From Solwaraspora sp. WMMA2065 (GTDB lineage: Bacteria; Actinomycetota; Actinomycetes; Mycobacteriales; Micromonosporaceae), in contig NZ_CP128361.1 in the NCBI RefSeq assembly GCF_030345075.1, positions 5,394,001 through 5,458,000 on the forward strand: a stretch of DNA of 64,000 nt. The letters are read 5' to 3'. Position numbers and translations under genes: made by a program. Below the pieces are notes generated by a model, which did not search any database, was not told where the DNA came from, and saw nothing but the letters and a program-made list of their open reading frames with translations. Below, in pieces: positions 55,052-63,976 of the stretch (within the stretch, counting starts at the first letter, position 1; each line of letters opens with the position of its first letter).

Positions 55052-55654
55052 TCACTCCACCCAGACCAGATGGACCGGCAGTTCGATCGTCTCCGGCGGC
55101 TGACCCGTCCAAACCCACCGGTACCAGGCCAGCTCGGTGGCCGCCCGAACACAGATGTCCCCATCGGCGCCGGAGTGCAACTCGGTCACCGCGCGCAGGT
55201 CGCGGCGCTCCTGGCCGTCGTCCATGTGCACCAGCCGTCGGCCGACCAGCGGCCCCGCGTCAACCACCGGCACCGGAAAACGGGGTGCCGGGGCATCCAG
55301 CGACACGAGCCGGGACAGCACGTCGCCCCGCCCGGGGTCGGTCAGCGTGTCGTCCGGCTGCTCGACCCAGACCCGGTCGGCCGGTACCAGGGGGGCGAAC
55401 ACCTCCACCCCCTCCGATTCGGCCCGGTACCATTCCTGCTCCGGCAGCACCGGCACGTAGGTGCGGCTGCGCTGCACGACCTTCTCGTCGCCGCGCAGGT
55501 CGCCGCGCCATCCGGTGCCCGGCAGGCCAACCCAGACCCGCCGGCCGCGTAGCGTGGCTGCGACGGCGGCTGGCACCAGCGCTGTCGGTCGCGGCGGTCG
55601 AGGCGCCCAGTTCGGTTGATCCGCGAACGGGTCCGGCATCGGGTCCCGGGTCAA
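55052..55654 (-). CDS. Uncharacterised protein of the T4SS-like locus
   Basis: A 200-residue protein from TTG at 55654, chosen because GGAGG lies 8 bp before it; ATG at 55639 gives 195 residues. It has no membrane helix. Blocks: GRRVWVGLPGTGWRGDLRG, EQEWYRAESEGVEVFAPLVP, and a C-terminal ELAWYRWVWTGQPPETIELP. Many Trp and charged residues suggest a soluble binding domain. I do not recognise it. It follows the M23 hydrolase by 19 bp and is the last gene of the leftward run. Confidence 0.55.
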   Translation of the reverse strand: MTRDPMPDPFADQPNWAPRPPRPTALVPAAVAATLRGRRVWVGLPGTGWRGDLRGDEKVVQRSRTYVPVLPEQEWYRAESEGVEVFAPLVPADRVWVEQPDDTLTDPGRGDVLSRLVSLDAPAPRFPVPVVDAGPLVGRRLVHMDDGQERRDLRAVTELHSGADGDICVRAATELAWYRWVWTGQPPETIELPVHLVWVE

Positions 55655-55673
55655 CGCAGTTTCCTCCGGTCGG

Positions 55674-56801
55674 TCAGCCACTCTCACCGAGCGGCGCGCC
55701 CCGCTCCCGCATGAACGGCACCGGGTCGACGGCTCCGCGGCTGCTGCGGTCTGCGTTGAGATGGATCTCGTAGTGCAGGTGCGGGCCGGACGAGTTGCCG
55801 CTGGAGCCAACCTCGCCGATCACCTGTCCGGCGTCTACCAGGTCGCCTTCGCCGACTTCCGGCCGCTTCACCATGTGACAGTATCTCGTGATCACCTGGT
55901 CGGCGTGCAGGATGTCGACGAACCAGCCGCAGCCACCTTTGCTGGGCGAGCCGTCGACGTCGCAGTCGAGGCGGCCGTACTGGTCCGGGTCGCACCGGGA
56001 GACGATGACGCGGCCGGCCGAGGCGGCCCGGATCAGGGTGCCTTTCGGCTGGGCGATGTCCACGCCGTTGTGTCCGGGCCGGGAGCTGGTCCGGAAGCCG
56101 GACCCGACGTTGCCCGGCACCGGTCGGGTCCATCCTGAGGCGGCGACCTCGCCGTCGGCGGCGCAGCGCAGCAGCCCGTCCGGGCCGGCGACCGCGCGGG
56201 CCGCGCCGCCGGTGAGGATGTTGACGATCCGGGTCGCCAACGGTTCGTGCTTGGCGTACGCGTCCGGGAAGGCACTGACCTGCACCCGCTGGGCGGCGTC
56301 GGTCAGCGCCATCGTCTCCCAGCCGTCGATGGTCAGCAGCTTCTGGTAGAACTTCTGCGACGAGTACGCCGGATCCTGTAGCTGTACCGGGGTGCCCCAG
56401 CCCTGGCTGGGTCGCTGCTGGAACAGGCCGACCGAGTCGTGGTCGTTGCGGTCGCCGAGATGCCCCAGGTTCCGCAGTGCCGACTCCTGCATGGCGGTTG
56501 CCACCGCGATCACCCAGCCGCGCGGCGACACCGACAGCTCCGCGCCGGTGTTGATGATCACCGCCGCGTTGGCGACCTGGTCCGGCCCGTACGGCCCGAC
56601 CCGGGGCGCCTGGTCGGGGTCGACCGGGCCGTCCCGCCCGCAGCCGAAGGCGGCGAACAGCGCCGAATCCGGCTCGTCGTCGCTGAACAGCACCGCACCG
56701 ATCCCGCCGGTGCAGCAGAGCAGCACCAGCGTCGCGGTCAGCGCCACGGTCAGGGCGACGTGCCGGGCGGCGCGGGTCCGCATGCCGGGGCTGTCGTTCA
56801 T
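55674..56801 (-). CDS. Transglycosylase-like plus M23 endopeptidase, membrane-anchored
   Basis: A 375-residue cell-wall hydrolase. A membrane helix (about 12-33) leads to a lysozyme-like region with VATAMQESALRNL (catalytic-type Glu), HDSVGLFQQRPSQGW and an SAFPDAYAKH end. Then a peptidase M23 domain has HNGVDIAQPKGT (His, Asp) and HLHYEIH (His-x-His), with SKGGCGWFVDILHAD in between. It should cut glycan strands and peptide cross-links so that a secretion channel can cross the wall; VirB1/TcpG/CwlT proteins do this in T4SS. ATG overlaps the previous stop (ATGA). Confidence 0.85.
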   Translation of the reverse strand: MNDSPGMRTRAARHVALTVALTATLVLLCCTGGIGAVLFSDDEPDSALFAAFGCGRDGPVDPDQAPRVGPYGPDQVANAAVIINTGAELSVSPRGWVIAVATAMQESALRNLGHLGDRNDHDSVGLFQQRPSQGWGTPVQLQDPAYSSQKFYQKLLTIDGWETMALTDAAQRVQVSAFPDAYAKHEPLATRIVNILTGGAARAVAGPDGLLRCAADGEVAASGWTRPVPGNVGSGFRTSSRPGHNGVDIAQPKGTLIRAASAGRVIVSRCDPDQYGRLDCDVDGSPSKGGCGWFVDILHADQVITRYCHMVKRPEVGEGDLVDAGQVIGEVGSSGNSSGPHLHYEIHLNADRSSRGAVDPVPFMRERGAPLGESG

Positions 56802-57346
56802 GCCCGCACCCAGTCGACGCCGTCGACCAGCCACTGTCCGTCGGAGCCGGTCAACCGTAGCCGCAACGTACCGGAATCCACCTCGATCACCACCTCGACC
56901 AGATTCGTCGCGTACGAAATGACCGCCGGTTCACCGGTCAACCGCTCGGCCGGCACGGCCACCGGATCGACGCCGACCAGCTTCTCGGCCAGTTCCTCGG
57001 TGGCGTACGGCCGCAGCCCGGCGTGCCACTGCTCGGCGTCGAGGCCGCGATCGAGCCAGGCGGTCGCGAACGCGACGGCGACCGTCGGCGGATCTGCGGC
57101 ACCGGGGCTGGTCACCGGGTCAGGGGCAGGTGCCACCGACCGTATTCCGTCGTCACCGGCGGTCGGGTCGATGGTCAATGCCGGTTGTGGTCCGGGTGCA
57201 CCCAGCAGTGGCCCGCTGGTCCCGTCATCGCGGCCGACGACCTGACCGACGCCGACCACGCTGACCACGACGACGAGCAGCACGACCGCCAGCCCGACCC
57301 GGGACCGGAAGAGGAACCGGGTCAGCAAGGCGATGACGGGACGCAT
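56798..57346 (-). CDS. VirB8/TcpC-like small membrane protein
   Basis: A 182-residue protein: membrane helix at about 15-37 (VGLAVVLLVVVVSVVGVGQVV), short linker and an outside domain with VAFATAWLDRG and a C-terminal beta-rich part ending LVDGVDWVRA. The fold pattern (helix, NTF2-like domain) resembles VirB8 and TcpC proteins of conjugation systems, though sequence identity is too low to be sure. Linked by ATGA overlap to the hydrolase and by 6 bp to the VirB6-like gene. Confidence 0.6.
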   Translation of the reverse strand: MRPVIALLTRFLFRSRVGLAVVLLVVVVSVVGVGQVVGRDDGTSGPLLGAPGPQPALTIDPTAGDDGIRSVAPAPDPVTSPGAADPPTVAVAFATAWLDRGLDAEQWHAGLRPYATEELAEKLVGVDPVAVPAERLTGEPAVISYATNLVEVVIEVDSGTLRLRLTGSDGQWLVDGVDWVRA

Positions 57347-57352
57347 TCCGGG

Positions 57353-59281
57353 TCACCGAGCTTCGGTACGGATGCGCGGCTTCGGCGCCTCGTCGGGCTT
57401 GCGGGTGCTGTCGGGCCGGTAGACGGCGTACTGGTGCTCTTCGGCCGGGACGTCGGGCGCGGTCCACGTCGACGCGCGACGGGGTCGGCTCGATGGTCGG
57501 GGCGACCCGGGCTGGGCGGTGGGTTCGGAGCCGTCCTCCCGGCCGTCCGGCCGCTCCCTGGCCGGTCCGGTGCTGCCGGCACCACCGGCGGGTTTGTCGC
57601 TGCTCGGGTCCTCCAACCGGGCCTCCGGCCGCACCACGGTCTGCTTGACGACGGTCTGGTCCCGTCCGTCCTTGGACTTGACCACGACCTGTTCGGGCTC
57701 GCGGGTCTCCCGGGTTTCCCGGAAGTACCGCAGGTTCCACGAACTGCCGCCGCCGTCCCGGCCGCCAAGATCGGTGATCCGCCGGTACGGACGCAGCAGC
57801 AGCCAGCCGACCATGCCGCAGAGCCAGATCAGTACCACCTGCAGCCAGCCCGGCAGGGTGGGGGTGCTCATGATCAGGTCGACTGCGAACAGGTAGACGG
57901 CCGCCCCGGTGCCGAAGATCGCGATGTTGAAGACGGCGGCGACGACCGCGTTGCCGAGTCGACGCATCCCCGCGCCGGCCGGCCGGAGCAGACCGATGGT
58001 CCCGAGGATCGGCGCGGCGACGACCGCCCAACGGAACAGCAGGAATCCGAGCAGGACCAGCAGCGACGCGGCGAGGTCGAACATGGCGAACATGGCCGCC
58101 GCGAAGATGGCGATCAGGCCGGTGCCGACCCGGTCCATCTCCCGGATGCCCTGCAGATGCTCGTACGCCTCCGGATCCTCGGTCCGGATCTGCTCGGCGA
58201 CCGTCATCCACTGCTGGTTCTTCTGCGAGATGATGGCATCTCGGCGCTGCGGATCGGCTCGCATCACCTCGATTTCCGACCAGGTGAACGCCTGGGCGTC
58301 GTAGAGCGCGAAGCCGTACTTCTCGGCTGTCGGGCTGTCCGCCGAGCCAAGTACTCCGCGCAACCAGTTGCGGTACAACATGGCCGAGGTGATGGTGTCG
58401 CTGGCCCGGACCGCTGGCGGACGCTGATCGGTGCAGCGTTCGGCGTCAGCTTCCGGGCACTCTTCGGCCGGGATCTCGACGGCCCGCGGGCCGACGGCCT
58501 CGTGGACCACGCCCAGTGTGCTGGTCAGCGCCTCGTCCGCCAGGTTCGCCGAGCGGACCGGCCAGGCGGCGATCGCGGTCACCACCACCATGATCAGGAC
58601 CGCCCAGCCGGCCGTCGTGATCATGTTGCTCATGTCCGACTGACGTGACCGCCAGATCAGGTACAGGCCCACCACACAGAGGGTGATCAGCCCGAAGACC
58701 GTGAACACCTCTTCGTAGATCGCCGTGGTCGCCTGCGCCACCAGCGGGTCGGCCCAGGCGTACATGGTCCCCGGATCCCAGGCCCGTTCCCGGATCGCGT
58801 TGGACGCGCCGACGATCGCGGTGGCGACCATCATCTCCAGGTTGGCGACCCCGTTGAACACACCTACGTCGGCGTTCACCACCGAGGAGGCACATCCGCC
58901 GTTGAGGTCGTACGTCGGGAACCGGTAGCCGGCGTACCCATAGTTCATGTACAGCCCGCTGGCACCTTCGGTCTGCTCGGGCTGGGTGGCGAACCAACCG
59001 CCGAAGCCGGAGTCGGGGGCGCTCGGTGCTGGCGGGTCGAGGCACTGCGCGCGGGCCGAGCTGACGTCCTGCAGTCGGTCGAGACAGGCCCGGAAGTCGG
59101 CCTGCCAGGCCTCGACCGGACACAGGTCGGCCGGTGCCTGGGCGGGCAGTTGGGCGACCGGCCCGGCCGGGGCGGCCTGGGCCGGAGCGGCCGCGCCGAG
59201 TACCGGCCAGGAGATGCTCGCCACGGCGGCTGTCAGGACGGCGAGCAGGAGCGCGGTGCACCGGGTCGCGGTCCTCGCCAC
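57353..59281 (-). CDS. VirB6/TrbL-like polytopic membrane protein
   Basis: A 642-residue protein: signal peptide (1-37), a Cys-containing outside region (CPVEAWQADFRACLDRL), then six to eight membrane helices (from about residue 195: TVFGLITLCVVGLYLIW; 225; 375; 395; 435; 460). A cytoplasmic Pro/Arg-rich tail of about 140 residues follows. Long polytopic proteins next to a VirB4-type ATPase normally take the VirB6/TrbL role as the inner-membrane channel. It has two outside segments with short Cys pairs. Strict homology is not shown. Confidence 0.65.
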   Translation of the reverse strand: MARTATRCTALLLAVLTAAVASISWPVLGAAAPAQAAPAGPVAQLPAQAPADLCPVEAWQADFRACLDRLQDVSSARAQCLDPPAPSAPDSGFGGWFATQPEQTEGASGLYMNYGYAGYRFPTYDLNGGCASSVVNADVGVFNGVANLEMMVATAIVGASNAIRERAWDPGTMYAWADPLVAQATTAIYEEVFTVFGLITLCVVGLYLIWRSRQSDMSNMITTAGWAVLIMVVVTAIAAWPVRSANLADEALTSTLGVVHEAVGPRAVEIPAEECPEADAERCTDQRPPAVRASDTITSAMLYRNWLRGVLGSADSPTAEKYGFALYDAQAFTWSEIEVMRADPQRRDAIISQKNQQWMTVAEQIRTEDPEAYEHLQGIREMDRVGTGLIAIFAAAMFAMFDLAASLLVLLGFLLFRWAVVAAPILGTIGLLRPAGAGMRRLGNAVVAAVFNIAIFGTGAAVYLFAVDLIMSTPTLPGWLQVVLIWLCGMVGWLLLRPYRRITDLGGRDGGGSSWNLRYFRETRETREPEQVVVKSKDGRDQTVVKQTVVRPEARLEDPSSDKPAGGAGSTGPARERPDGREDGSEPTAQPGSPRPSSRPRRASTWTAPDVPAEEHQYAVYRPDSTRKPDEAPKPRIRTEAR

Positions 59282-59282
59282 G

Positions 59283-62200
59283 TCACACCTCCAGGTCGCT
59301 GAGCGCGGTCGGCAGACCGGCGGGTGCCGCCTGCGGCGTACCGGGTGTGGTGTCGAGGTGGTCGAGCAGTCCGTCCACGTATGAGACGTCCACCCGGACC
59401 TTCTGCACCCGACCGTCCACGTCGCGCATGATGAACTCCCGAAAGCCCAGTCGGCTCGCGGAAGAACTGTCTACGCTAGACAACGAGGCGAGCGTCGCCT
59501 CGTAACCGTCGTCGACCGGGACACGCAGCAGGCGCAGCGCCTCGGCGGCGATCTCCTCGTCCTCGGCGATCCGGCCGACGAAGACGGTGGAGACCAGGTT
59601 CTGCACGTCCAGCCCCAGGATGTCCCGTGGATTCTGCGACGAGACCAGCGCGGCCAGGTTCCACTTGCGGGAGTCGCGGGCCAGCCGGACCAGGAAGGAC
59701 CGGCCGGAGCGCCAGCCCTCCATGAAGTGCGCCTCGTCGAGGCCGACGAGCTTGCGTGACCCCATCGAGCCGCCGTAGCAGCGGCGTACCGCCAGCCGGT
59801 GGGCGGTGTGCAGCATCGGCAGAGCCAACGCCTCCTCGGCCGACCAGTACTCGCGTTCGATCTTCAGGTCGGGCAGCCGCAGCCCGGCCATGGTGATCAC
59901 GGTCAGCGCGGCGTCGGCACCGAGCAGGCCCGGCTCCGGCGAGCCGAAGAACAGCAGGGCCAGCGGCATCTCGGCGGTGTCCAGCAGCAGGTTGGCCAGC
60001 TCACGGCCGTCGTCGTCGAGCCCGCTGAGGCAGGCGACCACGTCGTCCAGCGTGGAGGTTTCTTCGGCGGGCACCTGGCGGACCGCGTGCCGCAGCAGGG
60101 TGGCCGTCGACGACTCCCGGGCCACCTGCGGCGGCACCAGCATCATGCAGATGTCCTGGACCAGCATCCGGCGTTCGGCCCGGGCGTTCGACACGGAAAT
60201 TTCGTACTCGCGGTCGCCGGCGGCTCCGGCGGCGAACTCGCCGCGCACCGGTGTGGGGATGAGAGAGTACGGTGCCAGGGTGCCCTGTTCGGAACCGGTC
60301 AGGTTGAGCACCCGCGAGTACGGCCGTAGCTCCGGCATGGCGCAGAGCCGGGCCAGCGGCCCGGACGGGTCGAGCAGGGTGACCTGCACGCCGCGCCGGG
60401 CGGCCAGGTAGCCGAGGGCGCCGAGCAGGGTCGACTTGCCGCCGCCCGGCTCGGCGACGAAGACGGCGAGCCCGGAACGTTCCCGGACCTCCATCGGGAA
60501 GTGCAGGTCGAGGAAGACCGGCCGGCGGCAGGTGCCGGCGGTCCGCCCGATCAGGTCGCCGCGCCGGTCGCCGACCGTCGACGCGGCCTGCGGCAGCGCG
60601 GCGGCCAGCAGGTTGACCGGCATCCGTCGGATGTATCCGGTGTTCGCCACCGGCTCCCCAGGGATGAACTCCCGGGCCAGCCAGTCCTGGTTCTTCGGAT
60701 GCTGCAGCGAGATGCGCATTTCCCGGGAGTACAGCTGGATCAGCCGGCGGGCCCGTTCAAGACACTCTTCGCGGGTCCGGCCACCGACGGCGATCCGGTG
60801 CCAGCCGTGCGCCCGGGCGGACTCGACCGGCAGGCCGGTGGTCATCTCGTCACCGATGTGCAGGGCCCGCTTGGCGAGCCGTTCCAGTTCCGGCGGCGCG
60901 TCGATGCCGTGCTCGGCGTAGTCCAGTTGCTGGGAGCGGATCATCCGGAGCCGGTGCTCCAGGTTGCGGAACGAGTCGGCCGGCCCGAGCAGGTCGATCC
61001 GGGAGGAGATCTCCATCGGCCACGGCAGCCGTTCGTGGAAGTGCATCCACGGCTCGTGGCGTTCCGGGATCTCCAGCGGCTCCATCCGGCCGACTGCCAG
61101 CACCGCGACGTGCCGCTCCTCGCCGGTCATCCGGTTGACCAGCTTGAGCGTCGAGCCGTACGGGGTCCGGTAGCGCTCGACCTGCTCGGTGAGGGCGAGC
61201 AGGTCGCCGCGGTCCCAGTTGCCGTTTCGGACCGGCGAGAGCATGGTTGGCGGGTTCATGCAGAGCGCGACCGACCGGTAGAGCAGCCATTCGAGTTCGC
61301 CAGCGGTGACCCGTCGACCCCGCATGCCGAAGGCACCCAGCACCTCGTCGAACTGCTCGACCATCCGGCCGAGCCGGCGGCGTTCGCTCTCGGCGACGCC
61401 GCGGCCGAACAGCCGCAGCACCCGTTCGGACAGTGAGTCGCCGAGCGACCGGCGGGCGAAGGTGATGCCCAGGTAGGTCTGCCCTTCGGCGTGGTTGACC
61501 GCCATCAGGTGCCGTTGCGCGGCGACCAGGTGGTCGGACCAGGAGACCGCGTCGGAGACGTTGGGCAGGGGGTTGCTGGTTAGCGAGTCGATGGTGCGGG
61601 CCCACTCGTCGGCCGGGAACGGCCGGGTCGTGCGGCGCAGGTGCACCCGGAATCCGGCCAGGCCGGCGTACTGCTCGGAGATGGCTGACAGCAGCACCTC
61701 CCGCTCGGCGTCGGGCCGGAACGCCCAGCGCACCTCGGGCAGCCAGTACCAGGCGGTCACGGTGTTCGGGGTGAAGGTGAGGTGGCCGGCGATCTCGGTG
61801 ATGGCGAGTTCGGCGGCCGGGTCCCGGTCGGTGAACTTGACCTTCGGGGGGCGGACCGGCACCGGCTTGATCAACTTGTCCGGCCGGTCGACCTCGGCGG
61901 CCCGCCGGCGGGCACGCTTGCCCTTGCCGCTGACCGGTGCATCGGCCGGCGCCGGCCGATGCACCGGTGCGGGTGCGGCGCGCTGTTGGGGCGCGGGCGC
62001 GGCGTGCTGCTGGGATGCAGCGTGCTGCGGCGTCGCCGGTAGCCGGCGTTGTGTCGGTGCGCCATCTTGCTGCGCTGCCTTGGCCCCGTGTGTCGGCTCG
62101 GGCCGGCTCCGAACGTGTTGCGCGGTCGGACCGGGCCGGCGGGTGGCGGCGGGCGGTGGCGGCAGGGCCGGTGCCGGTGGTGACGGTGGCACTGTGGACG

Positions 62201-62876
62201 CCGAGGTGGCCGGCTGGCCGTCACGAGGTGGGGCCGATTCGGCTGCCGGGGCCGGGTCGGCGGCGGTACGCGGGGTGGGCGTGGCGGCTCGACGCTGGAC
62301 CGGCGGTTCGGGTGGCGGGGCAGGGGGACCGGACAGCGCCGAGCCGATCGGCCCAGCGGGTGGGGTGTCCCCGGCCGACGCGTCGCCGGGGGTCCCCTGC
62401 GGATCGTGCCGGGCGGGCGGTCCGATGGCAGTCTGCTGCGCCGGCGGTGCGATGGCATCGTGCCGGGTGGGCGGTTCGATGGCGTCGGGCCGCGTCGGTG
62501 CTGCGATCGCGTCGTGTTGGGCCGAGCGCCGGATCGCCGTGCGTGGTGTGCGGCCCGGCTGATGGCCACCGGCCGGGCCGGCACCCGGGAAAAGGTCCAA
62601 GAAGGGCGAGTCGATGTCGGTGCTGTCGCTCATACCGGCTCTGGGATTGGGCACTGGTGGTGCCGGCGGCGGGGTTCGCGTTGGCCGGCTGCCGCGGGAT
62701 GCCGCGGGTGCCTGAAAGAAGGCGACCGCGCCGTGGCTGGGGCTGGTGACCAGTTCGGTGTCGGTCGACTCGTCCAGCTCGGCGGTGTCGTAGTCGGTCG
62801 ATCGCTTACCGTTACCGCTGGTGCCGGACGGCTGACCGGCCGGGTGGGAGGAGCCCGGCGGAAATGATCGACTCAT
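59283..62876 (-). CDS. VirB4/TraC-like conjugation-type ATPase with long disordered leader
   Basis: A 1197-residue protein. Residues 1-340 are low-complexity, rich in P, A and Q, with a nine-residue repeat (HDAIAAPTR-like) at about 115-155. The core has a VirB4 N-domain and the ATPase: VFVAEPGGGKSTLLGALG (about 804) and KLVGLDEAHFM (about 1041, Walker B), plus a C-terminal motif VSSQNPRDILG. VirB4 proteins power pilus or substrate movement in type IV systems. The leader is much longer than in known VirB4. ATG at 62876. Confidence 0.82.
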   Translation of the reverse strand: MSRSFPPGSSHPAGQPSGTSGNGKRSTDYDTAELDESTDTELVTSPSHGAVAFFQAPAASRGSRPTRTPPPAPPVPNPRAGMSDSTDIDSPFLDLFPGAGPAGGHQPGRTPRTAIRRSAQHDAIAAPTRPDAIEPPTRHDAIAPPAQQTAIGPPARHDPQGTPGDASAGDTPPAGPIGSALSGPPAPPPEPPVQRRAATPTPRTAADPAPAAESAPPRDGQPATSASTVPPSPPAPALPPPPAATRRPGPTAQHVRSRPEPTHGAKAAQQDGAPTQRRLPATPQHAASQQHAAPAPQQRAAPAPVHRPAPADAPVSGKGKRARRRAAEVDRPDKLIKPVPVRPPKVKFTDRDPAAELAITEIAGHLTFTPNTVTAWYWLPEVRWAFRPDAEREVLLSAISEQYAGLAGFRVHLRRTTRPFPADEWARTIDSLTSNPLPNVSDAVSWSDHLVAAQRHLMAVNHAEGQTYLGITFARRSLGDSLSERVLRLFGRGVAESERRRLGRMVEQFDEVLGAFGMRGRRVTAGELEWLLYRSVALCMNPPTMLSPVRNGNWDRGDLLALTEQVERYRTPYGSTLKLVNRMTGEERHVAVLAVGRMEPLEIPERHEPWMHFHERLPWPMEISSRIDLLGPADSFRNLEHRLRMIRSQQLDYAEHGIDAPPELERLAKRALHIGDEMTTGLPVESARAHGWHRIAVGGRTREECLERARRLIQLYSREMRISLQHPKNQDWLAREFIPGEPVANTGYIRRMPVNLLAAALPQAASTVGDRRGDLIGRTAGTCRRPVFLDLHFPMEVRERSGLAVFVAEPGGGKSTLLGALGYLAARRGVQVTLLDPSGPLARLCAMPELRPYSRVLNLTGSEQGTLAPYSLIPTPVRGEFAAGAAGDREYEISVSNARAERRMLVQDICMMLVPPQVARESSTATLLRHAVRQVPAEETSTLDDVVACLSGLDDDGRELANLLLDTAEMPLALLFFGSPEPGLLGADAALTVITMAGLRLPDLKIEREYWSAEEALALPMLHTAHRLAVRRCYGGSMGSRKLVGLDEAHFMEGWRSGRSFLVRLARDSRKWNLAALVSSQNPRDILGLDVQNLVSTVFVGRIAEDEEIAAEALRLLRVPVDDGYEATLASLSSVDSSSASRLGFREFIMRDVDGRVQKVRVDVSYVDGLLDHLDTTPGTPQAAPAGLPTALSDLEV
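62411..62520 (-). repeat. 27-bp tandem repeat in the VirB4-like gene
   Basis: About four imperfect 27-bp units encode HDAIAAPTR, PDAIEPPTR, HDAIAPPAQ and QTAIGPPAR in frame in the disordered leader. Boundaries are approximate. Confidence 0.7.
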
Positions 62877-62940
62877 GCCATCGCCTCACGCCGCCGGCCG
62901 GCCGGGTGGACAGCGGCTGCGGTTCGGTGGTCGGTGCGGG

Positions 62941-63303
62941 TCATGCCAACTCCTCCCGGATCCGGATGTGGCTGGCGATCAGTCGCGGGTCTCGCTGTTC
63001 AGTGGCGGGTTCCCTGGTGCGGCGCCAGTCGGTGAGGGCGGTCCGGACCACCATCCGGGCGGGCCGATCCGGGTCGACGTACCGGAAGATGAAGGAGGTG
63101 GTGACGATCGCCAGCGCGATCTCCCAGGCGGGGAAGAGTTCCACGGTGAAGGTGAACGCCCAGTGGATGAACATGTAGAGCGGTACGAGGAGGATGAACA
63201 CTCCGTACTGTGCATACGGCAGGTGGATCGGCAACGTGTAGCCGGGCGGGCCGAGGTAGACCAGCCGGGCGCGGTAGATGTCGTCGTCGGTACGCAGCCG
63301 CAT
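62941..63303 (-). CDS. PrgI/VirB3-like two-helix membrane protein
   Basis: A 120-residue protein with two membrane helices (about 32-50 and 57-75) and a basic C-terminal part (YVDPDRPARMVVRTALTDWRRTRE). Proteins with this shape placed directly before a VirB4-type ATPase are PrgI (Gram-positive) or VirB3 equivalents and bind the ATPase to the membrane. 64 bp separate it from the VirB4-like start and 15 bp from the previous gene. Confidence 0.6.
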   Translation of the reverse strand: MRLRTDDDIYRARLVYLGPPGYTLPIHLPYAQYGVFILLVPLYMFIHWAFTFTVELFPAWEIALAIVTTSFIFRYVDPDRPARMVVRTALTDWRRTREPATEQRDPRLIASHIRIREELA

Positions 63304-63318
63304 CCTGTGCCCCGCGCT

Positions 63319-63645
63319 CTATTCGAACATCAGGTTGATGAGGTAGTCGCCGACGAAGAAGAGCGTCGCCGCTCCGGCGATGAACGCCAGACCCACGATC
63401 GCGATCGCGGAGCTGGTCAGGACCTTGGAGATCTCGCCCTTGCTGGCCCGGCCGATGAAGATCACGCCCAGCACGGCAAGCAGGATCGGCGCGACCTTGC
63501 TGGCGAGGAAGGAGACAACGCCCTCGGTGTTGAAGCCGGTCGGCGCCGGGTCCGGCTCGCCAGCCGGCGCGGCCAGCAACGGAAGCGTGTCGACCACGGA
63601 CGCCATGGCGGCGTTGACCGTGTCGACGAGCGTTGTTTCGATCAT
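63319..63645 (-). CDS. Pilin-like (VirB2-type) two-helix protein
   Basis: A 108-residue protein: a weakly polar N-terminus, then two membrane helices (about 50-70, SKVAPILLAVLGVIFIG, and 80-100). VirB2/TrbC pilins have two helices after a signal peptide and come early in T4SS loci; here the pilin-like gene is first in the leftward run. ATG at 63645 follows GGGGAGGTTCCC, a strong ribosome site. No homology to a named pilin could be recognised. Confidence 0.55.
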   Translation of the reverse strand: MIETTLVDTVNAAMASVVDTLPLLAAPAGEPDPAPTGFNTEGVVSFLASKVAPILLAVLGVIFIGRASKGEISKVLTSSAIAIVGLAFIAGAATLFFVGDYLINLMFE

Positions 63646-63976
63646 GGGAACCTCCCCGGTGTGCGGCCGGCGAAGCCGGGGCACTGCAGTTGTCCAGCCT
63701 CACGGACGTGTCGGGTCGTGCCGCGAGTTTCGACCCTGCGTCCGGCGATCACCGCGTACGGTGATGATTTGTGGGCTTTTTGTCCAACTTCAGCCCTTCT
63801 CCTCGACGTTGCCCTCGCTGACCACCAGCAACTGCAAAGCGTACGGGCCACCCCTGTCTGGTACAAGCTGCGTGCAACTCGACCGACAGCGCCGCCGTGC
63901 CGCCGTTGTCTGGTTCGAGAGTACCCAGCATGCCCTCTGCCGGCCGACACCGAGCCGCGCCGGTACCGTCCTATCC
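63646..63976. other. Divergent regulatory gap at the right end
   Basis: A 330-bp region with lower GC at 63760-63800 (GATTTGTGGGCTTTTTG). It should hold the promoter of the T4SS-like operon. A short minus-strand reading (63749-63931) and another ending at 63790 (LQLLVVSEGNVEEKG) show no clear start or homology, so no gene is called. Confidence 0.4.

Noticed and set aside
63642-63950. Small minus-strand genes or a tmRNA-like tag near the right end
   Set aside because: Possible readings lack a supported start and homology; the VSEGNVEEKG end is interesting but not enough.
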